Origin: Eunapius fragilis
Taxonomy: Eukaryota; Porifera; Demospongiae; Spongillida; Spongillidae
DNA length: 64,000 nucleotides
Assembly: GCA_963681505.1 (NCBI GenBank)
Contig: OY811989.1
Span: 3,287,692 to 3,351,691, forward strand
Direction of reading: 5' to 3'
The position numbers and the translations under genes were made by a program. Within the stretch, counting starts at the first letter, position 1, and every line of letters begins with the position of its first letter. Of this stretch, positions 48,560 through 60,190 are shown one piece after another. A model generated the notes under the pieces. That model made no database searches. It was not told the DNA's origin and worked only from the letters and a program-made list of their open reading frames with translations.

Positions 48560-50692
48560 ACACAACACATACAAAACACACATAGGCACAACACACAAGC
48601 ATCAATCTCTAAATGACATCTGGAAATTCCATTAGCTACGTGTAAGGAGGTGAAGCAGAGGCCAGTCTATAGCTGATGCCTCTGTCCATAGAACTCAGCA
48701 ACAAATGGAAACACTCACCCCAGATCATAATAATTGGTGTCATAAAACAGGCATATTTTCGATCATTGTGGCCTGGGCAGCCATACTGTGTATAGTGTTA
48801 TGGGTTTGGATAGGTGGTGGACTGGTCTAGAGCCATGAGCCTTACCAAAGGTTCTAGCAATACACTGAGCTGGTGAGCTTCAGTGATGGAAATCACTGAG
48901 CCTAATGTGGTTAGCTAGCTTATCATAATGGCGGGGGTAGCCAACCCCTATGGCATGAGATGAGTCCACACAGACATGGATGAAGGGCAATTAATGGAAT
49001 CACAGAAAGCCAGCTCAGAAACTATCTCTCCATAGCATCGGAGATTCTTCTTAGCCTGGATACATGTCTTGTATATAGAAAACCTCAACGGCTATGGGCA
49101 TGGTTGTGTACTGCTGGCGCTAATCAACCTGACAAGTTAGTACTTAGAATCATGGGACATGAGCATCTAGTGTAGGTGATGAGGCATGAGCATCTAGTGA
49201 AGGCCATGGGTACATCAGTGGAAGCCAAACAGGAGCAGAAAAAGAAAAAAAATCAAAATTGCATATGAGGTGAATTAAGGACAACAGGCTCTAATGGTGG
49301 AGGTACAAGTGTGAGTCTACCAAGCAGAATGGAGAGTGAGTGGTTTTCACTTGTGTATGTGTGTGTGTTTGTTTGTTTGTGTGAGTGTGCGTGTTTGTTT
49401 GTTTGTTTGCTTGTTTTTTTGTTTGAGTGTGTGTGTTTGTGCATGCATGCCTGTGTGCATAAGTGTGCATTCTTGTAGTGCAGGCTCACATCGAGTAAAT
49501 GTGCTCATAGCAACAAGAGACAACAGGGCAATTATACAAAGCAGAGGCCAGTTCTGTGTATGTGTGTGTGTGCATGTGTGTGTGTGATGGATGACTGCCA
49601 AAGCCATTTTTATGTGTACATATGCACATGTTTGTGATTGAAGCATGACTCCTGTGTGTATACATGAATGTGCATGCATGTGCATGTGGGTTTGTGTGCA
49701 CGTGTGTGTGTGCATGTGCATGCATTATGTTTAAAAGTGCAAAAGGCAACAAGAAGACCTGTTGGTAATTGCCAGAGCAAGGAAACAAATTTACACAAAC
49801 AATAAACATGTGAATGCAGTTGCAAGTGTATGCTAGTGCTTGTGTGTGGTGTGTATGTGTGTGCATTCATAAACGTGCACATTGATACACAAGACAATTT
49901 AGACAAAGGTACGGCTCCAATAGAAATAAAAAAGAGAAACATGTGATGAATAGGATGACAGCTAAAAACAATGTTTGTATGTGGGTCGACAATTAGGAAA
50001 TAAAATAAATTGAAATAGCAAAGCATTGATGTTGATGCATGAATGACTTACTGCCCATGGTGTGTGTGTACATGTGTGTGTGTGTGTGAGTGTGCATGTG
50101 TGTGTATAAGTGCACATTGCACACTAAATTCCCAGCTAAATATAAATTCTAGCCTGGAGTATCTTCTGGGAAAACCTCACTTTCATTCTACCCTGAGCCT
50201 AAATGTCTGGGAAAGCCTTGCCTCCATTTTACTCATTCCCTCACTTTCAATCATACCCACACTGTCCCCAAAACATTGACACCTGGCTGGTATGGTTGCA
50301 GGTCACACATGTATATGTAAAGGATGGTAGGGGTGGGCTGCAATCACTACAGCTAAATGCCAGCTGCGTTGCTTACTATGGTTGTACATATAAATGTATT
50401 TGCTACAGGTGTTATTGTTTATACATCAATGGCAGGTAGCACCCTTTTGGCTTCTACCCTGGCCTAACCACCTTACCCTGACCAGCATCAAGGTGTGGGC
50501 TGACCAAATGGTAACCTTGGTTCCAGTCACACTCAGGGTAGGGGGACAGCACACCCACTGTCGCCTGAACCCTTTTGGGCAAAAAATCAACTATGCCAAG
50601 CACATCGCCAATTAGAAACTAGACAGAATTAAATGACACCAATTCCTCTGATCTGAGGTTGTGTATGAATGTGAGTGTGTGCATGTGTGTGA

Positions 50693-50864
50693 TGTAACAA
50701 GTATTGTATTACCAGTAAAAGGGTCTTACACGAGACTGACTGACACATACATAAAGACATACAGGGTATTATATAGTCTCAGAAAGTTCTAGAATGTTCT
50801 AGCAGGCTTCTTCTTGCATGACTGGCAATTAGCAGTAGATGTGTTAATAATGACCTCTGTTACA
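50693..50864 (-). repeat. 3' LTR of the gypsy-type element
   Basis: 172 bp, begins TGTAACAAGTATTG on the plus strand and ends CTCTGTTACA. Identical by eye to 55457-55628. The polypurine tract lies directly after it at 50865-50885. Confidence 0.95.
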
Positions 50865-50922
50865 TAATTCCCCCCTCCAAGCCTTGCGTCCCTGCAAGGT
50901 TAATGGCCATTATCTCTGTATC

Positions 50923-53900
50923 TCAATGGTGGTTGTCTGTTTCTGGGAGTGGCTCTGGTGGTGCTAGATCAGGTGCAGCATCTTGTAACGCAACATTGGG
51001 GTCATTTAGGACATCAGGGCCCTGCACTTCTATTATGTCATCCTCATGAACGACTTCCTGTTGTGTTGCATCTTGGTCCTGCTCTACATACGCAAAGCAC
51101 TCCGCGCTGTTGGGCTTGGAGGAGCTTGCTTCACTGTTTGTGTGCGCTTGGATGGCAGGCAAATCAGGGTTGCTGTAGCACAGCTTCAGCCGATTTCTAT
51201 GAACAATTTGGCACTTTGCTCCACCAATTATTTGTATTTTGTAATTTACAGAGCTCAGTTTGTCAACAACTGTATAAGGTCCTCGCCATAGGGAGGCCAA
51301 TTTTCTAGTTGTACCTGTTTTCACAGCTGGGACATACAACCACACTCTATCTCCTACTTGCAATTGACCTTCCCCAGTGCTTAGCTTATCAGCTTCTTGT
51401 TTTTGGCGTTGGTGAGCAACATCCAGGTGTTTACGTACCGAAGAGAATGCGGCTCGAAGTGACTGTTGCAATCTCTGGACATAACTTGGCAACTCCTTCT
51501 GTTCCTCACCTTGCCCCAACATCACATCGATTGGCAGTGTAGGTGAGCGACCAAACATAACCAGGAAGGGGGTGTATCCTGTAGAATCATGGATAGCAGT
51601 ACGATATGCAAATAATGCATTTTGTATATGCTCATCCCAATCTCTTTGATGGTCAGCAATAACCTTTGCTAGCATTGATTCAAGAGTACGATTGAACCGT
51701 TCTACCTGGCCATTTCCCTCTGGGTGGTATGCTGTGGTTTGTGTCCTATTAATGCCCAGTGTTGCACAAAGAGATTTAATTACCTCACTCACAAGGTTGG
51801 CCCCCTGATCACTGTGTAGATACCGTGGTACCCCATAACGGCACACAATCTCATTCACCAACACTTTAGCTAGAGTGACACTGTCAGTTTTGGCCAAAGG
51901 AAAGGCTTCTACCCATTTGGTGAAAAGATCGGTCACTACCAGGATGTATTTATTTCCACAGGAAGAGGTAGGCAAGGGGCCCATAATATCCCATGACAGC
52001 TTTTCAAATGGATAGTTGCTCTTGATGGTACCAATAGGCGAATGCTGTTTAGGGACTGGATTGTTCCTCTTCTGACAACGATCACACTGCTGTATAGCAT
52101 TCTTGACATCAAGGTCACACCCAGGCCAGTAGAAACGCTCTCTCAGTTTTTCTAGAGTTTTGTGAACACCCAAATGCCCTGACTTGTCATGCAACTGCTC
52201 AATGACAAGTGGCCGCAAGGTAACTGGTACTACTACTTGAGGGGGGTGGCTACCACCAATCAAGAGACGACACAAAACACCCTCATTCATTAAGTACCTG
52301 TACTTCCCTCTCTTATCTGTCGACTCCCCATTTTTTAGCGCCTCGATGATCTGAGAAGTGTACACATCTTTGACCTGTTCTTGCCTTAGCTTCTCTGTGT
52401 CTTCAATGCAGGTTATTCCACACACCTCTCTCACCTTATCATCATGTAACTGGGACTGTGGTGGATCCTCCCTACCTTGTGGTCTTCGTGACAGGCCATC
52501 AGCATTCCCATTATTTCTGCCTGGTCTGTACAGCACCTTCATATCAAACTGCTGCAGGAAAAGAAGCCATCTAGTTATACGTCCCCCTGTGTCCTTGAGA
52601 CCCTGGAGAGAGGTTAGTGGGTTATGGTCAGTAAACAAGGTGAAGGTTCGGCCATACAGGTATGGGTAAAATTCTTTAACAGCTGCAACGACTGCTAAAG
52701 CTTCCCTCTCCACAGTTGAATAATTACGCTCAGCCTTATTCAACTGACGACTCCAGTAAGATATGACCCTCTCAACACCATTGATTTTCTGACTAAGGAC
52801 ACCGCCTACTGCAAACTCTGAAGCATCAGTTGCTAGGATGAATGGTTGCTGAAAGCAAGGGTAGGCCAAAATTGGTGACATTGTGAGCCTTTGCTTCAAC
52901 AGTGAAAATGCATCGTCGCATTCATTACTCCACTTGTAGCCTCCAGCTGTTTTCCGAGTGAGCTTGTGGAGGGGTTCAGCAATAGCAGAATAGCCTTCAA
53001 TGAATCGCCGATAGTAGTTTGCTAAACCAAGGAAATGGCGCAGTTCTTTGATGTTGTGGGGAGCAGGATACATCGAGACAGCTCTCAATTTTTCTGGATC
53101 AGCTTGGACTCCTTGCTGGGAGACAATGTGCCCCAGGTAGCATATCTGGTTTTGAGCAAAATGGCACTTGCTAGGCTTAAGTCTAAGTCCTGCTGCAGCC
53201 AAATGTTCAAGAACAGTTTGTAACCGTTCCAAATGTTGCGGAAATGTGGCACTAAACACAATGATGTCATCTATGTATATCAAGCACTGTTCATATGTCA
53301 ACCCAGCCAGAACACACTCCATAAGTCTTTGAAATGTTGCTGGGGCATTGGTGAGCCCAAAAGGCATTACGTTAAACTCGTAGTGCCCACCCTGTGTTGA
53401 GAACGCAGTCTTCTCCTTGTCCAGATCTGCCATTTCAACTTGCCAATACCCCGATGCTAAGTCAAGAGTAGAAAAGAATCGAGATCCCGAAAGTGATTCC
53501 AGAGTGGCATCTATCCTTGGCAGTGGATAAGCATCCTTGTGTGTTAACGCATTAAGCTTCCTGTAATCAATACAGAACCTCCATTTCCCATCCTTTTTCT
53601 TTGCCATCACAACTGGAGATGACCATGGGCTGTTGCTCTTCTGAATCACACCTTGTTCCAGCATCTTCTGGATCTCTGTTCTCACTGTACTCTGAAGTGC
53701 AAATGGAATTCTGCGTAGTGGTTGTCGGATCGGTGGCCCATCAGTCTTGATTGTGTGTTTCACTACTGAAGTCCGACCAAGAGGACCTTTCTCTGTTGCA
53801 AATAGTGTGCGGAATTTCCATATGAGCTGTTTCAACTTTTCTTGCTGAGAATGGTCCAAGTTAGCCCCAGTCAGATCAACATCTGGCATTGTGTCACTCT

Positions 53901-55434
53901 CTAACCCACTAGTATCATCTTTGTTCACAGTCATCACAATTGCACTAGAATTGAAACTAGCCACTGTAGTACCCGAATGCAAAGTAATCGATTCATGTCC
54001 CGTATTAATAACTTGCACAACTACTCCATTACATCGGTCTACTGTATTCAAGCTTCTTGCAATCAGTAATCTACCCTGACCCTTGTAATCGGGCTCCAGT
54101 AGCCCTTCTTGTCCTAAAATCACGCCAGGGTATTGGATTCTGCAACTAATTAGCCGTTTGGATCGCGCTGGTATTTGAGTAGTTTCGGGGACTGTGACTG
54201 CGGCTATGATCGGTGTAAGAGTTGTTGCTGGTGCTATTAACGGCAGTGAACTACGCGTTGTGTTTAGCGACAGCGTATTCCTAACACAGTCAATTACTGC
54301 CCCATATTGCGTAAGAAAGTCCACCCACAGCAAGCAGTCAACGGTAAGTTTTCGAACAACTACAAATGGGTGCGTATTAACGAAATCACCAATGGTAATC
54401 GAAATATTAACACGGCCTATGACATCTAGTGGACTGCCATTCGCTCCGACGGTGAGTAGCGTAGTCTTGTCAATTTCTGAACGACTGCTGGAAGGTAAAA
54501 TGTCGAGAGTAACCACAGAGACCGCGGCGCCCGAGTCTACCAAAAAATCAATTGGTCTCTCCCCCAATAACCCGCGCACGCGAAGCGTAGTGTGATCTAC
54601 TCCACATACCTTAACTGGGTCTTCCTCTTCTGAATCGCCGCGATAGGGTCCTTGACGGCGTGGTCGCTCCGAATTTCGGGGCTCACTAATTGGGCAGTTG
54701 CGGCTGATGTGTCCCAGTTTATGGCACGTAAAGCACCGTCGGCGATCGCGACGTTGTGCCTCGTCCGTCTTTCTTCGCTCAGCCAAACCAGACTCCAAAC
54801 TCTGCAAACGAATCAGCATCTCGCTCATCAGCTTTTGAAGCTCGCGCGGGTCTTCACACTTCTCTGCAGCTGGAGGCGTCGTTTTCGTACGAACCACTTG
54901 CACAGGTGTTTCGTGCTTCTCACTCCCTTGAAATGCAAGGGCGCGCTCGACGGCCAACGCCTCCTTCAGTGCATCCTCCGGTTTGTTCGGGGTCCCCTTT
55001 AGCAAGATGTGTCTGGTGATCTCCGGACGAAAACCGCCGAGGAACCCCTGCAGCAGAACGGCAGACTTTGTTGTATCCTCGTTGGGGTAGGCCTCTTTAA
55101 ACAACCTCGTTAGATCTATCTCGTAGTCCCTAACTGACTCGTAGGCGCCTTGCTTGCGCTCCGAGAACGCCTTAGCGGAGGTCAACGAGTCCCGCGTTAT
55201 GCCTGCTCTGTCACTCAAAGCTTGTTTCAGCTTCGTCAGAGTTTCTTTCTCCTCCGCGCTGAGGGAAATGAATATTTCCACCAGTTTCCCACGAAGTAGT
55301 GCAGGGAGCATAAGGAGCTTCTTCTCATCATCCCATTTACTGGCAGCCGCAACCAAATGGAACCTGGTCCAAGAACGTTCAAAATCATCGGTAGTAATTT
55401 CCGGGAGAGGTAGGCTTGACGTCGAGGTTGCCAT
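50923..55434 (-). CDS. Gag-Pol polyprotein of Ty3/gypsy-type retrotransposon, 1503 aa
   Basis: An uninterrupted frame starting 22 bp inside the 5' LTR. Gag-like helical region at about residues 1-220; CCHC zinc knuckle CFTCHKLGHISRNC (234-247); aspartic protease core DSG (300-302). The reverse transcriptase spans about 555-780 with YIDD at 719-722; RNase H runs from about 860 with acidic residues D869, E910 and D934. The integrase zinc finger uses H1086, H1090, C1116 and C1119, and the core acidic residues are D1148, D1208 and E1244. A C-terminal stretch with a GPY-like RGPYTV follows, then an acidic/proline tail. Gag and Pol are fused in one frame with no shift. All catalytic residues are present, so the copy could be competent. 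No envelope gene is present. Confidence 0.95.
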   Translation of the reverse strand: MATSTSSLPLPEITTDDFERSWTRFHLVAAASKWDDEKKLLMLPALLRGKLVEIFISLSAEEKETLTKLKQALSDRAGITRDSLTSAKAFSERKQGAYESVRDYEIDLTRLFKEAYPNEDTTKSAVLLQGFLGGFRPEITRHILLKGTPNKPEDALKEALAVERALAFQGSEKHETPVQVVRTKTTPPAAEKCEDPRELQKLMSEMLIRLQSLESGLAERRKTDEAQRRDRRRCFTCHKLGHISRNCPISEPRNSERPRRQGPYRGDSEEEDPVKVCGVDHTTLRVRGLLGERPIDFLVDSGAAVSVVTLDILPSSSRSEIDKTTLLTVGANGSPLDVIGRVNISITIGDFVNTHPFVVVRKLTVDCLLWVDFLTQYGAVIDCVRNTLSLNTTRSSLPLIAPATTLTPIIAAVTVPETTQIPARSKRLISCRIQYPGVILGQEGLLEPDYKGQGRLLIARSLNTVDRCNGVVVQVINTGHESITLHSGTTVASFNSSAIVMTVNKDDTSGLESDTMPDVDLTGANLDHSQQEKLKQLIWKFRTLFATEKGPLGRTSVVKHTIKTDGPPIRQPLRRIPFALQSTVRTEIQKMLEQGVIQKSNSPWSSPVVMAKKKDGKWRFCIDYRKLNALTHKDAYPLPRIDATLESLSGSRFFSTLDLASGYWQVEMADLDKEKTAFSTQGGHYEFNVMPFGLTNAPATFQRLMECVLAGLTYEQCLIYIDDIIVFSATFPQHLERLQTVLEHLAAAGLRLKPSKCHFAQNQICYLGHIVSQQGVQADPEKLRAVSMYPAPHNIKELRHFLGLANYYRRFIEGYSAIAEPLHKLTRKTAGGYKWSNECDDAFSLLKQRLTMSPILAYPCFQQPFILATDASEFAVGGVLSQKINGVERVISYWSRQLNKAERNYSTVEREALAVVAAVKEFYPYLYGRTFTLFTDHNPLTSLQGLKDTGGRITRWLLFLQQFDMKVLYRPGRNNGNADGLSRRPQGREDPPQSQLHDDKVREVCGITCIEDTEKLRQEQVKDVYTSQIIEALKNGESTDKRGKYRYLMNEGVLCRLLIGGSHPPQVVVPVTLRPLVIEQLHDKSGHLGVHKTLEKLRERFYWPGCDLDVKNAIQQCDRCQKRNNPVPKQHSPIGTIKSNYPFEKLSWDIMGPLPTSSCGNKYILVVTDLFTKWVEAFPLAKTDSVTLAKVLVNEIVCRYGVPRYLHSDQGANLVSEVIKSLCATLGINRTQTTAYHPEGNGQVERFNRTLESMLAKVIADHQRDWDEHIQNALFAYRTAIHDSTGYTPFLVMFGRSPTLPIDVMLGQGEEQKELPSYVQRLQQSLRAAFSSVRKHLDVAHQRQKQEADKLSTGEGQLQVGDRVWLYVPAVKTGTTRKLASLWRGPYTVVDKLSSVNYKIQIIGGAKCQIVHRNRLKLCYSNPDLPAIQAHTNSEASSSKPNSAECFAYVEQDQDATQQEVVHEDDIIEVQGPDVLNDPNVALQDAAPDLAPPEPLPETDNHH

Positions 55435-55456
55435 CCTATTTCACCGCTGCCACCAA

Positions 55457-55628
55457 TGTAACAAGTATTGTATTACCAGTAAAAGGGTCTTACACGAGAC
55501 TGACTGACACATACATAAAGACATACAGGGTATTATATAGTCTCAGAAAGTTCTAGAATGTTCTAGCAGGCTTCTTCTTGCATGACTGGCAATTAGCAGT
55601 AGATGTGTTAATAATGACCTCTGTTACA
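55457..55628 (-). repeat. 5' LTR of the gypsy-type element
   Basis: 172 bp, same sequence as the 3' LTR. The primer-binding site follows at about 55445-55455 on the minus strand. It should hold the element's promoter. Confidence 0.95.
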
Positions 55629-57979
55629 GTGACTTATGGATCTTATTTTGTATGGATATTATTTTGTAGAACCAAATATAATTGGTTCACCAATGAAGAT
55701 AAATTAAACAAGAAAGAGGTTTTAGTAGGCCAATGAGAGTACCACATGTTGGTAAATACATGACGCTACAACGGGGGTGCATGTTTGATATATATATCTG
55801 TGTGTATGCAGAAGTCAAAAAGGAAGGGTGCGTTTCAGATTAAGCTAGCCCTAGACACTGTGCACTTTCATGCTCTGCAGCGTTGTGCACGCATAAACGA
55901 AGCAGTTTGACCGAGCCAACACGCTCGATTTCTACGTGCATGCGCTACAGAGTACGTACCGTGTTGCACAGGCTGATGGCAGAGGAATCCACGTATTACG
56001 AATCTTTAGCTTCTGCTCACTATGTTGAAGAAGCCAAGAAGGGAAACAGAACCAGACGTTTGCAAGAAGCGAAAACGCCGCATACTTGTTGTATATTGTA
56101 TAGATGGGCGGAGACATAGTTATTGAACAGGAAGTAATTGCATATTCATGTCCTCGATTGATAAATGGCGCGAAACGACCGGGAAATATGCTATTACTTT
56201 GCACAGTTGTATCCCCGTAACGGATAAAGAAAAAATTAACGAACAGAAAAAATCAGTAGGTACAGGATCCCTCTACGTACAAACCAAACTAGGAGTGAAT
56301 TGAATTTTCCTGCTGAAAGATATGGTGGGTTTGAACCCCAAGGGGTATCGGACGTTGCAACACTGGCACGAAGCTAATGCAAGAGCCCATAATCAATTTT
56401 ACCAGAGAGAAATGATGTAGTATGAAGTGTTGAAAATAGGAAGCCAATAGCATTTACGGTTCGGGAGATGTAGCGATTTCAAAGTGAATCATTTTTATAA
56501 CTTTATATTTATATAGCGATACGACATTTTCTCAGACCCTGTCCCATATATATATATATATATTTACTCTCTTGCACCAACAAATCATTTTTACATATGG
56601 CCATTATTTTTTATAATATTACAGTGTAAGCATTGTTTTAGCACATTGTTTCAGCCTCATAGGGTTGCGGAAAAAATTGTGGTCTGTGATGTAAATGAAT
56701 GTACATTTTCTGTTATTCCTTGTATCCTCCTTTGCTGCACATGAATCTTGCATCAATAATTTTATTAAACGTTTCATGCACGCCTTGCAAAACCCTTAAG
56801 CTATTACATTGTCATAATGGATGCATTTCGTCACATAGACTATTATAACTTTTAAGAGTCAATGCAAACAAGCTATACATGGATACAATCCTTATACAAA
56901 AGCACGTTCATCATTGTTTTTAAAGAATTACTAAGCTACACAAAAAATTATTACTCGCATAGTGTAACACTTAGAATTTAATTCTGTGCATCATCCTATC
57001 AATAAAGAAAAACAATACCATTTTACTTCATCGCATTTCATTATGCAAAAGAAACAAATAAAAATCATGCTTCAACTCTGAGATATTGCACCAATATAGC
57101 TTCACAATATCAATCATGCACTTATACTCTTGCCCTCCACCATTAAAGACCAAACATGTATACAGAAGCCGTTGAAGCACATAAAAACAATCAAGCCACA
57201 GTTTACACATAATAATGACCTTGTGTTTGCTAGCATTGTAGGTTATCAATAAATGCAGCATCAAGTATGAGGAGAGATGATCTCTAGATAAAACCATAAT
57301 CACGGATAGATGGTCTCCTATATAATGACCACCCGCTCCAGCGATAAACACATGTCAACGTCTATACGCCGAGCTCCAATTGAGATGCACGCACATTTTA
57401 GAAACCTTAGCCTTAATTGTTTAATATACATTTTTATCATTGTAAAGTACGGTAGAAACAATGTGCACACAAGATCACGCATAACTATGCTAAACAGGCA
57501 TAATCCGCAGGGGTTGTAAAGGTTTGCAAGGCTCCCGCCCATACCACCATGCAAGATGACCATTTTCTAACATTGGTTACCATCAATTGTGCACGCCACT
57601 ACAACAGCACACACACAGCGCACAGACAGACACAGCAACTGGCCAAATACATAACACACTGAAAAACTCCTGCAGAAAAACCCATAGGGAAAAACATCTT
57701 GCAGGGGTGAAAAACAACACTGGCAACTCACAACACAGTACAACAACACAACAACACAACAACCAGTGGCGTGTACTATAGATCTCCAGTACCACCCGTT
57801 TAAACCATCCCCCACGTAGCACCCTGCCACACCCCCTCATCTAGCCCTTGGAACAGGCGGGAGCGTCCAATTCATGTAATTCAAACAACAAGAAATGGTA
57901 TCTCTGCTAAGTTAGAGATAGCATTTTAATGTAAAAGTAGGTCTGGGTACGACACTAACCGGGCCATGCAGAATTACAT

Positions 57980-58330
57980 CGACGGTCCAATCGCATATTC
58001 GCATCGATCGATGGTGATCGCATCGATCGATGGTCCAACCGCATCGATCGATGGTCTAATCGCATCGATCGATGGTCTAATCGCATCGATCGATGGTCCG
58101 ATCGCATCGATCGATGGTCCGATCGCATCGATCGATGTTCCAATCGCATCGATCGATGTTCCAATCGCATCGATCGATGTTCCAATCGCATCGATCGATG
58201 TTCCAATCGCATCGATCGATGGTCCAATCGCATCGATCGATGGTCGAATCGCATCGATCGATGGTTCAGTCGCATCGATCGATGGTTTAATAGCATCGAT
58301 CGATGGTTCAAAAGCATCGATTGATAAGTG
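57980..58330 (-). repeat. 21-bp CGATCGATG minisatellite, right arm, about 17 copies
   Basis: Inverted counterpart of 36034-36330 with a different unit order and about three more copies, including a run of four CATCGATCGATGTTCCAATCG variants. Confidence 0.95.
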
Positions 58331-58547
58331 TTGACCATCGATGTCGAGTGAACAGTACGATTGTCAAAAGTGGTCGATGCGATTGAAATTTATGTCCCTA
58401 CGAATGAAGGAAACGGTCGATGCGATTGAAAAACGAGAGACCGCGATTGTCAAAAACAGTTGATGATGTAGTTGCAACCATGCGAATGACATTGCGGAAC
58501 CATGCGAATAAATTTGATGAATTTTGGCGCATTTGGCGCTCCATACG

Positions 58548-59510
58548 ACTGAACCATCGATCGATGCGATTGGACCATCGATCGATGCGATCGGACCATC
58601 GATCGATGCGATCGGACCATCGATCGATGCGATCGGACCATCGATCGATGCGATCGGACCATCGATCGATGCGATCTGACCATCGATCGATGCAAATATG
58701 CGATTGGACCGTCGATGTAATTCTGCAGGGCCCGGTTAGTCTCGTACCCAGACCTACTTTTACATTAAAATGCTATCTCTAACTTAACAGAGATACCATT
58801 TCTTGTCGTTTGAATTACATGAATTAGACAGAAAATTAGCTCCTGCCTGTAGCAAGGGTTAGATGAGTGGATGTGGAGCGTGCTACGTGGGGGATGGTTT
58901 AAACGGGTGGTACTGGAGGTCTATAGTGCACGCCACTGGTTGTTTTTGTTGTTGTGTTGTTGTACTGTGTTGTGAGTTGCCAGTGTTGCAACTTATTTCA
59001 TATGCGACGATATAAAATGGTATTGTTTTTATTTATTGTTAGGATGATGCACATAATTAGATTCTAAGTGTTACACTATGCAAGCAGTCATTTTTTGTGT
59101 AGCCTAGTAATTGTTTCATTCTTTAATAACAATGATGAACGTGCTTATGTATAAGGATTGTATCCATGTACAGCTTGTTTGCATTGACTCTTAAAAAGTA
59201 TAATTATAATTAATAGTCTGTGACATAATGCCTCCATTCTGACAATGTAATAGCTTAAGGGTTTTGCAAGGCATGCATGAAACGTTTAATAAAATTATTG
59301 ATGCAAGATTCATCTGCAGCAAAGGAGGATATAAGGAATAACAGAAAATGTACATTTATTATACATCACTGACCACAATTTTTTCCGCAAACCTATGATG
59401 CTGAAACAATGTGCTAAAACTTTGTGTACTTTGTAGTATTATATAAAATAATGACCATATATGTAGAAATTATTTGTTGGTGCAAGAGAGTAAAAAAACA
59501 AAAACAAAGA
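58548..59510 (+). repeat. Third, partial copy of the outer arm
   Basis: In the same orientation as the left arm: a 21-bp minisatellite (about 58555-58700, seven copies), CGTACCCAGACC, CACGCCACTGGTTG and onward to GTTGGTGCAAGAGAGTAAAAAAA, matching 36200-37741. About 0.65 kb is missing at 58988 (corresponding to about 36585-37235). With the right arm it forms a second, adjacent inverted repeat centred near 58546. Confidence 0.85.
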
Positions 59511-59679
59511 AGGGCCGACGAACAACCTACGCTATCGAGGGTACAGCGATCGATTGGATACATGTATATATAGCTGGACATATCGATTCAGTGGTAAATC
59601 ATACATAAGGACGTTCAATAGAAACCTCTATATTTAATACCCTTCGTACAGGATATTTCAGGGTCCAGGCAGGAAGGGA

Positions 59680-59788
59680 GTGTGTATGTGTGTGTGCGTG
59701 CGCGCGTGCATGCGTGTGAGTGGGCGCGCTTGCGTGTGTAGGTGTGTGGAGGTGTGTGTGCAGTGTGCGTTCGCATGTATGATCAAAG

Positions 59789-59864
<76 letters not shown>
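59680..59864 (+). repeat. (TG)n-rich tract
   Basis: TG/CG-rich region from 59680 that becomes pure TG at about 59788-59862. Confidence 0.9.
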
Positions 59865-59865
<1 letters not shown>

Positions 59866-59947
59866 AGGTGCCCCTCCCCTTGGTAAAACTGATCCTTAGC
59901 TACTCACAATGCCCCCTTCATAGAAATTAATAATATTATATAATTAT

Positions 59948-60190
59948 CAGGGGCGGATACAGGAATTCTACAAGGGGGTGTCGGACATGAATAATCAATA
60001 GGGGGAGGGTACGGGAGGGGAATGCGCCCCCTCCCGCGCGAAGCGCGGAAGCTTTTGGGGGTCCCGCACTTGGCGACACAGACTACCTATCAATATTGAA
60101 GCCTTAAACTGGGGGGAAAGTAAATGGCGGCAAATAATGGTTGGGGGGTTCGGCGTGGGTCTCAGTGCAACTCATAAACTGCGTATCCTA
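59948..60190. mobile_element. hAT-type MITE end or fragment
   Basis: CAGGGGCGGATACAGGAATTC at 59950 resembles the CAGTGGCGGATCC end at 33266 and is followed by a similar GGGGG...CGCGCGAAGCGCGGAAGC block. The opposite end is not found, so it is a truncated copy. Confidence 0.5.

Larger units (their letters stand above)
50693..55628 (-). mobile_element. Intact Ty3/gypsy-type LTR retrotransposon, 4.9 kb
   Basis: Two 172-bp LTRs (50693-50864 and 55457-55628), TGTAAC...GTTACA, appear identical base for base. A GTGA duplication flanks the element (50689-50692 and 55629-55632). On the minus strand, TGGTGGCAGCGG one base inside the 5' LTR is a plausible tRNA primer-binding site (complementary to a tRNA ending CCGCTGCCACCA). 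A purine-rich GGAGGGGGGAATTA next to the 3' LTR is the polypurine tract. A TATATAA-like motif lies in the LTR (55531-55540). A single long frame fills the interior. The order protease, RT, RNase H, integrase is that of Ty3/gypsy elements. Confidence 0.95.
47602..58545 (-). repeat. Right arm of giant inverted repeat 2
   Basis: Reverse-complement counterpart of the left arm, interrupted by the LTR retrotransposon at 50693-55628. Net arm about 6.0 kb. Its outer 1.9 kb (56561-58545) includes a longer 21-bp minisatellite (about 57980-58330) than the left arm. At the foldback insertion point it reads through a TA-rich stretch (about 56549-56563) without the element. Confidence 0.9.

Noticed and set aside
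44334-50026. Histidine/threonine- and cysteine/valine-rich frames
   Set aside because: Translations of (CA)n and (TG)n microsatellites on either strand.
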